Positions 1-10,305 of a DNA stretch of 32,648 nucleotides are shown here, in pieces. The notes beneath the pieces were generated by a model, which was given only the letters and a program-made list of their open reading frames with translations, was not told the origin of the DNA and did not search any database. Numbering within the stretch: the stretch's first letter is position 1; each line of letters starts with the position of its first letter. Made by a program: the position numbers and the translations under genes. The DNA comes from Bacteroidales bacterium (lineage in GTDB: Bacteria > Bacteroidota > Bacteroidia > Bacteroidales > Muribaculaceae). Location: NCBI GenBank assembly GCA_014800785.1, contig JAAVFK010000013.1:1-32648 (forward strand). Reading direction: 5' to 3'.

Positions 1-90
1 AAGAGAGAGTTGGACGCAAAAATTTGATATGCATGCACAAACGCGTGCACATAATAAGAGATAATAAAAAACTAATTAGTAATCAGACGC

Positions 91-567
91 TTGAAGTGGT
101 TACGTCCCTCTCTCATAATAGGGGATCTAACGTTCTTTTATGATATGAATGCCTTATGGAACAATTATATTGGCAGCAATCTTCGAATTCTTCTTTGTAA
201 TAATAAAGGCGGATCGATAATGCATATGCCTCAGAGACCTCCGAGGGCAACCGAACTTCTGCCTAATTATATCTCAGCAGGAAAAGGACCGAACATATCA
301 GCAAAAGCATGGTCGGAAGATCGGGGATTCGAATACTTAAGTGCGACTAATGATGAGGAATTAGACTTAGCTCTCAAGAAGTTTATTCGTTCCGATAGTA
401 AAAGTCCAATCATTCTTGAGATTTTCTCCGACATGATAGAGGATACATTTATTTTAAAGAACTTCTATTCAAAAATTAATCCCTATATTCCGACTCTAAG
501 AGAACGGGTTTCGGCTCATATTCCCACGCAAATTAAGAGTATGGCAAAAAGGGTCTTGCGCAAGTAG
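91..567 (+). pseudogene. MenD-like thiamine-pyrophosphate enzyme, C-terminal domain only (5'-truncated remnant)
   Basis: GDLTFFYDMNALWN..NLRILLCNNKGGSIMHMP...SKSPIILEI resembles the MenD C-terminal TPP domain; stop codons lie in the same frame at about 25-75 and the N-terminal domains are absent. Confidence 0.65.
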
Positions 568-614
568 AGAATAGAAGATTCATAAATCCTTTACAAATAG
601 TAGTTAATCGAAGA

Positions 615-1706
615 ATGAAAATAGGAATTCTTACTCTACCCTTGCACACCAATTACGGAGGGATCCTCCAAGCTTGGGCTCTTCAGACTGTACTTGAACG
701 TATGGGCAATCAGGTTGAGGTATTTGGGCTTAAGGAAGAATCTGCTATACGACCTATATTATGGAGTAAACGACTAGTTCTGAAGATACTGGGAAGATAT
801 AAGGGCCCCTGCTGTATAGAGTATATAAAGAAGTCTAATGGTGTAAACCTAAAAAGGTTTGTCGCAGATAATATTCATACTAGAGAAATTAAAGGCCTTA
901 ATTTTCTATGCAGTGAGGAATACGATTTAATAATTGTGGGAAGTGACCAAATATGGAGAAAAGACTATATTAGAGGATTATGGAAATGCACAGACTATTC
1001 AGATGCATTTCTAAATCTTGAAGCTTTACAGATTCCAAGAATTAGCTATGCAGCATCTTTCGGATTGGGAGATTGGCAATTTGATAAAGAAACCACAAGA
1101 AAGATAAAGAAAGCGTTAGATAGCTACATAGCAATATCCGTAAGAGAAAATTCAGCAAAAGAAGAGCTTTGGGATCAGCTAAACCTTGAAGTTCAGAATG
1201 TGATAGACCCCACATTATTACTCAATTCCAGTCTATATATTAATAAGTTTGATATAGATACAAATAAAAAAAGTAATAATTTGGTAAGTTACATCCTTGA
1301 TGATTGTTCGGAAAAGAGAGAGATCATAGAAATACTATGCTCCAAAAATAAATTAAAAAATAAGGAACTGAACAGGGATATACTTAAGGACAAAAAAATA
1401 CCGGTAAAAGATTGGTTAACTAGCATCGCAAATGCTGAAATTATAGTAACTGATAGTTATCATGGGTGTATCTTCAGCATTATCTTTAGAAAAAGATTAG
1501 TATTTATTAAGAATATGAGTCGTGGTAATACAAGATTTGATACACTTATAGATTGGTTTGGAATTGATAATAATTGTGTGAGTTCAAAAGAGGATTTATT
1601 AAATAAGGACTTTGCTTTACCCACAGATATAGATGTTAGATTGGATAAGCTTATGAAAGAATCCATGTCTTTCTTAAACAATAGTATTGCAAAGATTAAA
1701 GAATAG
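615..1706 (+). CDS. polysaccharide pyruvyl transferase family protein
   Basis: MKIGILTLPLHTNYGGILQAWALQTVLERMG, VGSDQIWR, TDSYHGCIFSIIF motifs. Confidence 0.9.
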   Translation: MKIGILTLPLHTNYGGILQAWALQTVLERMGNQVEVFGLKEESAIRPILWSKRLVLKILGRYKGPCCIEYIKKSNGVNLKRFVADNIHTREIKGLNFLCSEEYDLIIVGSDQIWRKDYIRGLWKCTDYSDAFLNLEALQIPRISYAASFGLGDWQFDKETTRKIKKALDSYIAISVRENSAKEELWDQLNLEVQNVIDPTLLLNSSLYINKFDIDTNKKSNNLVSYILDDCSEKREIIEILCSKNKLKNKELNRDILKDKKIPVKDWLTSIANAEIIVTDSYHGCIFSIIFRKRLVFIKNMSRGNTRFDTLIDWFGIDNNCVSSKEDLLNKDFALPTDIDVRLDKLMKESMSFLNNSIAKIKE

Positions 1707-1717
1707 CGAAGGAATTA

Positions 1718-2728
1718 ATGGTGAGTGCGTCTATAATCCTAACGACCTATAATCGAAAAGATTTATTAGAAGAGATGGTTTCAAACATCCAATCTCAGAT
1801 TTTTCAAAACTATGAACTGATTATAGTCAACGATGGAAGTACTGATGGAACTGATCAATGGTTAATTGATAATTGTGAAAGTAATTCTAACATTAGAATA
1901 GTAAACAAAGAGAATGGTGGAATTAGTTCTGCTCGTAATGCCGGTATAGATGTTGCGAAAGGAGACTATATCCTATTTGTAGATGACGATGACGACATAC
2001 CCACTACTTTTCTGTCAAACTTCTTCAATTGTCAAAAAAGAGAATATGATTTAATCGTGGACTCGTACTCACATAAAGCCGATAATAAGAAGCCTACCTT
2101 AATATCTTTTCCTGAGTGCGAAGTAACTGGAAACAAAGATATTTTGGATTACTTCTTTCATAATCTAAAAAACAAACCTTTCCCATATTTCGTCTATGCG
2201 AAGTTGTTCAAAAGGTCATTAATAGTAAATAATCATATTCGATTTAGACCTGATATTTGTTTGGGTGAAGACCGTTGTTTCGTATTAGACTATCTACAAT
2301 ACTGTAACTCCCTTAAATTCATTAACACTCACTCATATACAGTACGAGAAAGAAGTAATCAGAACTATCGTCTTAGCCAGGGTACACGTAAACCGGCTAA
2401 TTATTTTTGGCGAAATTTTGATCTCTCCTACGATTACTTGGTCGAGTATTCAACTAAAATGGGAATGCCCATAATTGCTCGATATGCCAATAACTATTTA
2501 GCGGAGAAACTTTACTACTACATCTTGGTGCCGTACTCACAGGGTAAATACGAACGCAGTGCAATTAATAAGATTATGCCGTCAGTACAACAAAAACTTG
2601 AAAACTTAAAGCTCAGGGATATCAAATCCTCTGAGATGCGATTAATAATCGGTTTGTTTCGGAGTAATCCCCGAATTGCTGTCAGTCTTCTCAAATACAG
2701 AATGAAATTATCAAAACTGATTAAGTGA
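1718..2728 (+). CDS. glycosyltransferase family 2
   Basis: SIILTTYNRKDLLEEMVSNIQSQ...IIVNDGSTDGT...GGISSARNAGID...FVDDDD. Confidence 0.92.
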   Translation: MVSASIILTTYNRKDLLEEMVSNIQSQIFQNYELIIVNDGSTDGTDQWLIDNCESNSNIRIVNKENGGISSARNAGIDVAKGDYILFVDDDDDIPTTFLSNFFNCQKREYDLIVDSYSHKADNKKPTLISFPECEVTGNKDILDYFFHNLKNKPFPYFVYAKLFKRSLIVNNHIRFRPDICLGEDRCFVLDYLQYCNSLKFINTHSYTVRERSNQNYRLSQGTRKPANYFWRNFDLSYDYLVEYSTKMGMPIIARYANNYLAEKLYYYILVPYSQGKYERSAINKIMPSVQQKLENLKLRDIKSSEMRLIIGLFRSNPRIAVSLLKYRMKLSKLIK

Positions 2729-2732
2729 CTTT

Positions 2733-3785
2733 ATGTTCGGATTAACTCATTTTCAGACACTATATTTTAAGTTTAAAGTTATCAGAATCCTTAATCGGTT
2801 TAAAGGTAATTCTAAGCTATCTCTAAATATTAATACCGAGAAAAAGAAGTGTTTCATCTTTCTTGCTGCTGATTATGGTAATCTTGGAGACGTTGCCATT
2901 ACTTACGCACAGAAAAAATTCTTACAAGAGAATTATCCGGATTATGAGGTTGTAGAAATTCCGATTGCACAGACTCTTCATTTGATGGATAAAGTGAAGA
3001 GAATTGCGACTAAAGATGATATCATCACAACCATTGGAGGCGGCAATATGGGAGACATGTATGGAGACATTGAGCTTCTTCGATTAATGGTAGTAGATCT
3101 ATTCCGAGATCATAGAATCATATGCTTTCCGCAAACAATAGATTATAGTGAGTCAGAAGAAGCCGAATATCTAATGCGATTATCTTGTAAAATTTATTCT
3201 CAAGCAACTAATGTAACAATGTGTGCCAGAGAAAATATTTCCTATAAAACAATGATTGAGCTATATCCTACCATTAAAGTTCTCCTTACACCAGATATAG
3301 TAATGGGATTGGATACTAACATCAAAGAATGTAGAGACAATATAGTGACTCTATGTCTGAGAAAAGACAAAGAAAAGAAAGACAATTCTCTCTATGTTGA
3401 AAAATTAATGTCAGAAATAGATAATTTCCATTTAAGTGTACAAATGTATGATACACATATTGGTGGAGCAAGATACACAGAGGAACAAAAATACTTTGAG
3501 TTAGATAAAATATTAAAGCAATTCAGTAAAAGTAAAATAGTAATTACTGACAGATTGCATGGAATGATATTTGCATATATCACCGGTACTCCTGCGGTGG
3601 TTTTACCTAACTCCAATTTTAAAGTTCGAGCATGTTATGAATGGATCAAGAATTGTGGCCATATTAAATTCTATGACGAAATAGAAGAGGGAGGCATAAT
3701 GAATATGATTATGAGATGTAACACCTCCTTTTTAGCGCATCGTCATCAGTCTTTAATTCAATCAAAACTCAAGTCTATAATATGA
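2733..3785 (+). CDS. polysaccharide pyruvyl transferase family protein (ExoV/CsaB-like)
   Basis: FLAADYGNLGDVAITYAQKKFL, GGGNMGDMYGD, TDRLHGMIFAYITGTPAVVLPN. Confidence 0.9.
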   Translation: MFGLTHFQTLYFKFKVIRILNRFKGNSKLSLNINTEKKKCFIFLAADYGNLGDVAITYAQKKFLQENYPDYEVVEIPIAQTLHLMDKVKRIATKDDIITTIGGGNMGDMYGDIELLRLMVVDLFRDHRIICFPQTIDYSESEEAEYLMRLSCKIYSQATNVTMCARENISYKTMIELYPTIKVLLTPDIVMGLDTNIKECRDNIVTLCLRKDKEKKDNSLYVEKLMSEIDNFHLSVQMYDTHIGGARYTEEQKYFELDKILKQFSKSKIVITDRLHGMIFAYITGTPAVVLPNSNFKVRACYEWIKNCGHIKFYDEIEEGGIMNMIMRCNTSFLAHRHQSLIQSKLKSII

Positions 3786-4909
3786 AGAAGACTAAATTAC
3801 TGTTCCTTCATTTCGATCTCGGTAATGGTGGAGCGGAAAATGTTTTAGTGAACTTACTTAATCGTTTGGATAAAACCAAGTATGATATCACTCTTCGAAC
3901 GGTCTTTTCTGGAGGTGTCAATCGCGAACGGTTAAGTAAAGATGTGAATTTCAAGGCACTATTCCCACGCAAAGCATTTCCGGGAACGTCGCATATTTTT
4001 AAATTTATACCCAACTTCATTCTTGAAAAACTTTTTGTTTCTGGAGAATTCGATTATCAAATTGCATTTTTGGAGGAAATCCCTACGAGAATTTTAGGAG
4101 TAAGCAAAAAGAGACAAAATTGTAAACGTTATGCGTGGTATCACAACACCGTAGATTCTCACATGTATTCTTTCCATTCATTCAGAAGTGAAAAAGAATT
4201 CTTTAGAGTATATTCTAATATTGACAAGATAGCATTTGTATCGGCAGGGGCTCTTCAATCGTTCGAAAACAACTTTAAAATAGATACGCCTAAGGAAGTT
4301 GTTTATAACGTATGTGACTTTGAGAAGATCAAAGAAGCTTCAAAATCCGAGATAGACATTAAACTGTCCAAAAATGTGTTGAATTTATGTAGCGTCGGTC
4401 GATTGACAGGTCAAAAGGGATATCATAGATTGATTAAAGCCTTGGGAAAAATCAATCAAGAAGGCGTTGATAATTGGCACTTGTATTTGATTGGGGATGG
4501 TCCGGAGAAACAAAATTTAGAATCACTGATAGAACGATTTGGACTCAGTAACATGGTTACGTTATTAGGATTTAAATCCAATCCTCACAGCTATGTTGCT
4601 AAAATGGATTTTTTTGTCTGTTCCTCTTATAAGGAAGGATACAGTACTGCTGTAACTGAGTCCATTGTTTTAGGTACACCAGTTCTTACTACAAGATGTT
4701 CAGGTATGGAAGAAATATTCGGTGATTCTAATTGTGGATTAATTGTGGATAATACCCAAGAATCTCTTGAAAAAGGGCTACATCAAATTTTGAAATATTC
4801 AAAAGAAGATGTTAGTCGGATTAAGCAAAATGCAGTTGTGCGTTCAGGTGATTTTTCCACTGACTCAAGAGTTATAATGTTTGAGAAATTCATTGGTACC
4901 TATGAGTAA
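3782..4909 (+). CDS. glycosyltransferase family 4
   Basis: LGNGGAENVLVNLLNRL, VGRLTGQKGYHRLIKAL, CSSYKEGYSTAVTESIVLGTPVLTT; start overlaps the upstream stop (ATGA). Confidence 0.92.
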   Translation: MKKTKLLFLHFDLGNGGAENVLVNLLNRLDKTKYDITLRTVFSGGVNRERLSKDVNFKALFPRKAFPGTSHIFKFIPNFILEKLFVSGEFDYQIAFLEEIPTRILGVSKKRQNCKRYAWYHNTVDSHMYSFHSFRSEKEFFRVYSNIDKIAFVSAGALQSFENNFKIDTPKEVVYNVCDFEKIKEASKSEIDIKLSKNVLNLCSVGRLTGQKGYHRLIKALGKINQEGVDNWHLYLIGDGPEKQNLESLIERFGLSNMVTLLGFKSNPHSYVAKMDFFVCSSYKEGYSTAVTESIVLGTPVLTTRCSGMEEIFGDSNCGLIVDNTQESLEKGLHQILKYSKEDVSRIKQNAVVRSGDFSTDSRVIMFEKFIGTYE

Positions 4910-5906
4910 TGGTCCTCTAATATCAATAGTGATGCCTATGTATAATGTAGAAACATTTATTGGGCAGGCTATTGAAAGTATTCTAAGTCAGTCAATTTCT
5001 GAATGGGAATTGATCATAGTTAATGATGGCTCTAAAGATTCAAGTCTCGATATAGCAAAAAGATATGTTTCCAAAGATTGTCGTATAAGGATTCTTAATA
5101 AACAAAATGGAGGTCTCTCAGATGCAAGGAATTATGGTTTAGAAGCAACTGAGGGCCAATACGTTCATTTTTTCGATTCTGACGATTGGGTATCTTCAGA
5201 TTTTTATGAACAAATGTTAGATAGTATTCCTCCACAAAGTGATCCAGATATAATCATAGGAGGATATGTAGTTGAGACTTTTGACAATAAGAAACATTGG
5301 TCAACAGAACGACGCCCAAATACAGATATACAAGACCCTAAGGAACTCTCCAATCTTTTATCCGGATTTCTGAATTTTGCATGGAATAAATTATTTAAAA
5401 GAGAATTCCTCATAGAACATAAATTGACCTACGAGAAAGGATTGAAACTCATTGAAGATTGTGAGTTTATGTCTAGGGTAGTTGATTATAATCCTAAAAT
5501 AAAGTATTCTCAAGCAATTGGATATCATTATAGGAATGATAATAGACCCACCTTAAGCAAATTTTTTGACAATTCTCTCATCGAATTAAGTGAGAGAAGA
5601 ATAAAGTCAAGTAGAAAGATTCTGAGTTTCATTCATACGCAAAAATCATTTATCGAACAGTCACTTAATATTGTTAGGATTAATACTATTAGATTTTTGA
5701 TTCATTCTCTATTCGCGTTTACTCACAATATCCCTATTTGGAAGAAATATGAGACAATCAAGAGAATTCTCGGAACTACAGAACTGAAGATCACGAAACA
5801 GGTAAATGGGTTAACATCCGTTAGTGATAGAATAACAAGTTTGTTGATAACTCACAGAGCTACCTTACTTCTAACGATATTATATTTTGCCAAGGAACGG
5901 AAATGA
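4902..5906 (+). CDS. glycosyltransferase family 2
   Basis: PLISIVMPMYNVETFIGQAIESILSQS...LIIVNDGSKDSS...NGGLSDARNYGL...FFDSDDW; start chosen at ATG 4902, overlapping the upstream stop. Confidence 0.92.
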   Translation: MSNGPLISIVMPMYNVETFIGQAIESILSQSISEWELIIVNDGSKDSSLDIAKRYVSKDCRIRILNKQNGGLSDARNYGLEATEGQYVHFFDSDDWVSSDFYEQMLDSIPPQSDPDIIIGGYVVETFDNKKHWSTERRPNTDIQDPKELSNLLSGFLNFAWNKLFKREFLIEHKLTYEKGLKLIEDCEFMSRVVDYNPKIKYSQAIGYHYRNDNRPTLSKFFDNSLIELSERRIKSSRKILSFIHTQKSFIEQSLNIVRINTIRFLIHSLFAFTHNIPIWKKYETIKRILGTTELKITKQVNGLTSVSDRITSLLITHRATLLLTILYFAKERK

Positions 5907-7036
5907 TTGAGATATCTACCATTAATATCGTTCGTATTGCGATAATTTCAATCATGGTTTTGTTTTATACCGCAATTCCAGATTCTACTCTACTTAACGA
6001 TAAAAGAAATATTCAAGTTTCTACACTCAGTAGTATAGTAACCATTTCTATCGGAGTTCTATTCATTTACCTTTTTGGTCTAAGAAATTATATAAGTACT
6101 GATTCCGGAGACTCCTTTCTATATGCGTATGCCTATCAACATATTGAAACAATCGTAGGACCTACTTTTGATGATGCATTAAAATCAAGAGAATGGGCGT
6201 GGGCAACACTTCTCCTTTTCTTATATCAACATCATATAGATGTAAGCGGATTTTTTACAATTGTTTCCGTATTGTATATGGTCCCTATATTGTATGGGTG
6301 TATTAAGTTAGGAAAAAGTAATTCTTGGATATTACTCTTAGCATTCCTGTTAGGTATAACTTTTATGTCTAATGGCATGAATGGAATCAGAAATGGTGTT
6401 GCTTGTAGCATTGCGTTCTTGGGACTTCTACAGATTACTGATCATAGTAAGCTCAAATTAAGTAATTTTTTATCTGCTGTAGCCCTGTGTTTAATTGCGC
6501 ATGGTATTCATGGAGCAAGTGTAATACTTATTATACCTGCATTTATAGTTTTATTCTTTATTAAAAGTTATAAAACTGCACTTATATTATGGTTGTCTGC
6601 AATTGTTCTCAGCCTTATTTTTGGAAATAGAATTGCCTTTTTAGTAGCAGACTTCGACGCCTCTGAGCGGGCTCTTTCCTATCTTCAGGGAGGTGAGAGT
6701 GAAAGTAATATGGCAAAATTTGCTCATAGTGGCTTCAGATTAGATTTTCTTCTCTATTCCGCTATACCAATAGTAGTTGGATACTATATCTCAATAGTTA
6801 AAAAAATTCATGATCGTAGATATAATATTTTATTATTCACGTATATGTTAGCTAACGCTGTATGGATTATTTTTATATATGCCGCATATTCAAATAGGTT
6901 CGCAATGATTAGCTGGTATTTGTTCCCTCTTACGATAATATACCCCTTTATTAGCATATCACAACTTGGAGATTTTCGAATACGTCTTTCTAAAATATCA
7001 ATAGTTGGATTGTTTATTTTCTTCTTCGTCTTATAA
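5903..7036 (+). CDS. EpsG-family / O-antigen polymerase-like membrane protein
   Basis: Multi-TM protein; FGLRNYISTDSGDSFLYAYAYQ and NGIRNGVACSIAFLGL / AHGIHGASVILI layout typical of EpsG; ATGA overlap with the upstream gene. Confidence 0.8.
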   Translation: MIEISTINIVRIAIISIMVLFYTAIPDSTLLNDKRNIQVSTLSSIVTISIGVLFIYLFGLRNYISTDSGDSFLYAYAYQHIETIVGPTFDDALKSREWAWATLLLFLYQHHIDVSGFFTIVSVLYMVPILYGCIKLGKSNSWILLLAFLLGITFMSNGMNGIRNGVACSIAFLGLLQITDHSKLKLSNFLSAVALCLIAHGIHGASVILIIPAFIVLFFIKSYKTALILWLSAIVLSLIFGNRIAFLVADFDASERALSYLQGGESESNMAKFAHSGFRLDFLLYSAIPIVVGYYISIVKKIHDRRYNILLFTYMLANAVWIIFIYAAYSNRFAMISWYLFPLTIIYPFISISQLGDFRIRLSKISIVGLFIFFFVL

Positions 7037-7059
7037 AGAAGTTATAAGTACATCTTAAT

Positions 7060-7968
7060 ATGCTTTTAACAATTTTTACTCCTGCTTATAACCGTGCGCA
7101 TACCATTGGGCGAACTTACGAGAGTCTTTTGCGCCAAACGTGTAAAGATTTTGAATGGTTGGTTATTGATGACGGCTCTACAGACAACACCGAAGAACTG
7201 GTGCGTGGATGGATCAAAGAGAATAAGATTTCTATTCGCTACATCAAACAGAAGAATCAAGGTATGCACGGTGCGCATAACACCGCTTACCATAACATCA
7301 CAACCGAGCTCAATACCTGTATTGATTCGGATGACTATATGCCCGATGATGCCGTTGAGAAGATTGTCAGTCTTTGGAAAGAGAAAGGATCGGATAATTA
7401 TGGTGGCATTATAGGTCTTGATTGCATGGAAAATGGGGATATTATCGGAACAAAATTCTCTGAGGATCTCAAGGAGACAACCTTGACAGGTATCTATGCT
7501 GCCGGAGGATCAGGAGATAAGAAACAGGTATATCGCACAGATGCAATAAACAGCTATCCTGATTATCCTATTTTTGAGGGAGAAAAATATGTTGGATTAG
7601 CTTATAAGTATATCCTCCTGGATCAGGACTACAAACTTCTAACAATTAATTCACCGTTGGTTGTTGTAGATTACCAACAAGATGGATCGAGCTATAATAT
7701 GTATAATCAATATTGGAAAAATCCGAAGGGCTTTTCTTTCTTTAGAAGAACAGAGATGGTATACGCACCATCCTTAAAGCGCACATTTATTTCCTGTATT
7801 CATTACGTTGCGAGTTCGATAATTGCTAAAGATAAGAACTTCCTGAAAGAATCGCCAAAAAAGCTAATGACAATATTAGCTATTCCTTTCGGTATTGCCT
7901 GGTACTATCGAATCAAATCGAAAGTCAAGGCAGGTGGCAAGATGAATTTTAAAAGAAATAATCATTGA
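7060..7968 (+). CDS. glycosyltransferase family 2
   Basis: LTIFTPAYNRAHTIGRTYESLLRQT...WLVIDDGSTDNT...GMHGAHNTAY...CIDSDDYMPD. Confidence 0.92.
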   Translation: MLLTIFTPAYNRAHTIGRTYESLLRQTCKDFEWLVIDDGSTDNTEELVRGWIKENKISIRYIKQKNQGMHGAHNTAYHNITTELNTCIDSDDYMPDDAVEKIVSLWKEKGSDNYGGIIGLDCMENGDIIGTKFSEDLKETTLTGIYAAGGSGDKKQVYRTDAINSYPDYPIFEGEKYVGLAYKYILLDQDYKLLTINSPLVVVDYQQDGSSYNMYNQYWKNPKGFSFFRRTEMVYAPSLKRTFISCIHYVASSIIAKDKNFLKESPKKLMTILAIPFGIAWYYRIKSKVKAGGKMNFKRNNH

Positions 7969-7975
7969 CTCTGAT

Positions 7976-9070
7976 ATGAAGATTCTCCAGGTTATCACCT
8001 CCCTGCGAACCGGTGGAGCAGAGAAACTGATGATCGATCTGATTCCGAGGCTTAAAGAGAGAGGATTGGAGGTTGATCTGCTTCTATTCGATGGAACTGA
8101 TACTCAGTTCAAGAGTGAGGGTATTAAAAAAGGGATTAAGATATTCGATCTTGGTATCGGTGGCTCAGTTTACGATCCACGACGCTTGATGAAGTTGATT
8201 CCGTTTATGCGCAAGTATGATATTATCCATACGCATAATACAGCTCCACAGTTTTTTGTAGCTTTCGATAAAGTCTTTGGAAAAGCGCAGTTTGTGACTA
8301 CTGAGCATGGGGGATCTAATAGGCGAAGACAGTGGAAATGGTTTAAAGGAATTGACAGATGGATGTACGATCGCTATGACAAGGTTATATGCATTTCACA
8401 TCAAGCGGAGAAAAACTTGCGTGCACATATTGGCTATTCAAAATCAAATATCATCACAATTAACAATGGTGTGGATATAAAGAAATATGCAACAGCTACA
8501 CCAAGTGAAGAGCTTGAAAGACTTGCCCCGGGTACTCGAAAGCTCATTATGGTTGCGGGTTTCAGATGGGAAAAGGACCAAAGTACACTTATACGAGCGC
8601 TGAATTATCTTCCTGATATCTTCCATCTATTCTTAATAGGCGATGGTGTGAGAAGAGAGGAACTCCATAAACTTACCGAAGAAAAAGGTGTGGCTAATAG
8701 AGTACATTTTTTAGGTGTACGATCTGATGTTCCCCAGTTACTCCACGCAGCTGACTATGTAGTAATGTCCTCTCACTTTGAGGGATTATCACTTTCGTCA
8801 GTTGAGGGAATGTCTGTTGGTAAGCCATTCATAGCGTCTGATGTTGATGGGCTCAAGGAGGTAGTTGAGGGTGCAGGTATACTCTTTCCTTATCAACATG
8901 AAAAAGTTCTTGCGCAATATATTATGGAGTTAGAGAACGATCTCCACAAATATAGGTTAACCTCAGAAAGGTGTGTTGCTCGAGCTCAAAATTATGACAT
9001 CTCAAAGATGGTTGATGCTTACATAAAAGAGTATAACTTGTTAATAAGTAAATCATCTAAATTTCAATAA
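7976..9070 (+). CDS. glycosyltransferase family 4
   Basis: MKILQVITSLRTGGAEKLMIDLIPRL...IINNGVDIKKY...SSHFEGLSLSSVEGMSVGKPFIASDVDGLKEVV. Confidence 0.93.
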   Translation: MKILQVITSLRTGGAEKLMIDLIPRLKERGLEVDLLLFDGTDTQFKSEGIKKGIKIFDLGIGGSVYDPRRLMKLIPFMRKYDIIHTHNTAPQFFVAFDKVFGKAQFVTTEHGGSNRRRQWKWFKGIDRWMYDRYDKVICISHQAEKNLRAHIGYSKSNIITINNGVDIKKYATATPSEELERLAPGTRKLIMVAGFRWEKDQSTLIRALNYLPDIFHLFLIGDGVRREELHKLTEEKGVANRVHFLGVRSDVPQLLHAADYVVMSSHFEGLSLSSVEGMSVGKPFIASDVDGLKEVVEGAGILFPYQHEKVLAQYIMELENDLHKYRLTSERCVARAQNYDISKMVDAYIKEYNLLISKSSKFQ

Positions 9071-9097
9071 TATAAACGCTTTATTATTCCTTACATA

Positions 9098-10300
9098 ATG
9101 CCTTCAATCACATTAATAACTCTCCATACCCCTACTCCGGAAAATGTTCGAGCTGCTTCAGCGCTTCCATATCATCTTATTGGTGCTCGCCCTAAAAATG
9201 TGAAAGTAATTATATACTCTTACAATTTAAATCAAATTGAACGAGAGGAAATTATAAAAATTGAGAAAGACTTAGATGTTACAATCTTTACGCTATCAAT
9301 AAGCAAATTTGTAAGATCGCTATTAAGTAAGAAAGGATCTTTCTTAAGGGCCATACTTTCTCGACCAGCATTAAATTATTTAGAGTTACCAAGTGAAATA
9401 CAGAAGAAGATTCTATCTCATTCTGACTACATTTGGATATATGGTGAGGATATCGGACATTTCTCAAAATACTTCAACGCATTCATATCTTGTGTTGTCA
9501 CGGGTCCGGATTGTGAAGCCCTTTATTATTGGAGAATGTTAGGATGTCCAGAAAAATTAAATAAATTTTTCACTATTGTGAGATACTCAAGAGCGTATGG
9601 TCATTATTTATCCCTAACAAAAGATTTACCCTATAAGAATGTCTTTTACCACCTGGTAGGGGATGAAGATGCCAAATATCTAACCAAGGTAAATTCAAAA
9701 CTAAATGTAGAATTTATTAATCATCCACATTATGAAGGTAACTTAGATAGAGAAATTGGCTTTTCTTCACCTAAAATTCGACTACTAATCTCAGGAAGAA
9801 ATGATTTCTATGTAGAAAAAGGAATAAATGAAGCTATTGGGGCCTTGATAGAACATTCAGAGCTCAGAGAATCTTATTCCGTAACATTTCAGGGGAAAGG
9901 TTGGTCTCCTCTTGCAAATAAGCTTAGAGGTGCAAATTACGAAGTAACTGAAGTTGGATTTGTTACGAGTTATAAGGATGAACTATGTTGCCATGATGTG
10001 CTTCTATCCACAATAGGTGTAGGAACTGGAACCAAAGGAAAAGTATTAGATGCTTTCATAAATGGATTGCTGGTAGTAGGTACTCTTCGTAGTGTTGAAA
10101 ATATTCAGGTACGGGATAAGGAGCATTACTTCCTCTATGAAGAAAAAGAAGATCTTATAAAAATTTTGAAATGGATAGCAACTCATAAAGAGCAAGCAGA
10201 AAAAATAGCCATCAGTGGAAGAGAGAGAGTTCTTCAAGAACATGGCATAAAACATGTATCAGATCTCTTTTATTCTCTGTTCCCAAATCTTAAAAAATAA
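9098..10300 (+). CDS. putative GT-B fold glycosyltransferase (weakly recognisable)
   Basis: C-terminal LLISGRNDFYVEKGINEAI, STIGVGTGTKGKVLDAFINGLLVVGTLRSVENIQV resembles a GT-B donor-binding region. Confidence 0.6.
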   Translation: MPSITLITLHTPTPENVRAASALPYHLIGARPKNVKVIIYSYNLNQIEREEIIKIEKDLDVTIFTLSISKFVRSLLSKKGSFLRAILSRPALNYLELPSEIQKKILSHSDYIWIYGEDIGHFSKYFNAFISCVVTGPDCEALYYWRMLGCPEKLNKFFTIVRYSRAYGHYLSLTKDLPYKNVFYHLVGDEDAKYLTKVNSKLNVEFINHPHYEGNLDREIGFSSPKIRLLISGRNDFYVEKGINEAIGALIEHSELRESYSVTFQGKGWSPLANKLRGANYEVTEVGFVTSYKDELCCHDVLLSTIGVGTGTKGKVLDAFINGLLVVGTLRSVENIQVRDKEHYFLYEEKEDLIKILKWIATHKEQAEKIAISGRERVLQEHGIKHVSDLFYSLFPNLKK

Positions 10301-10305
10301 CTTTT

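Noticed and set aside
7094-7414. 106-aa alternative-frame ORF inside a GT2 gene
   Set aside because: Fully contained in a strong GT2 CDS; no independent start signal or domain
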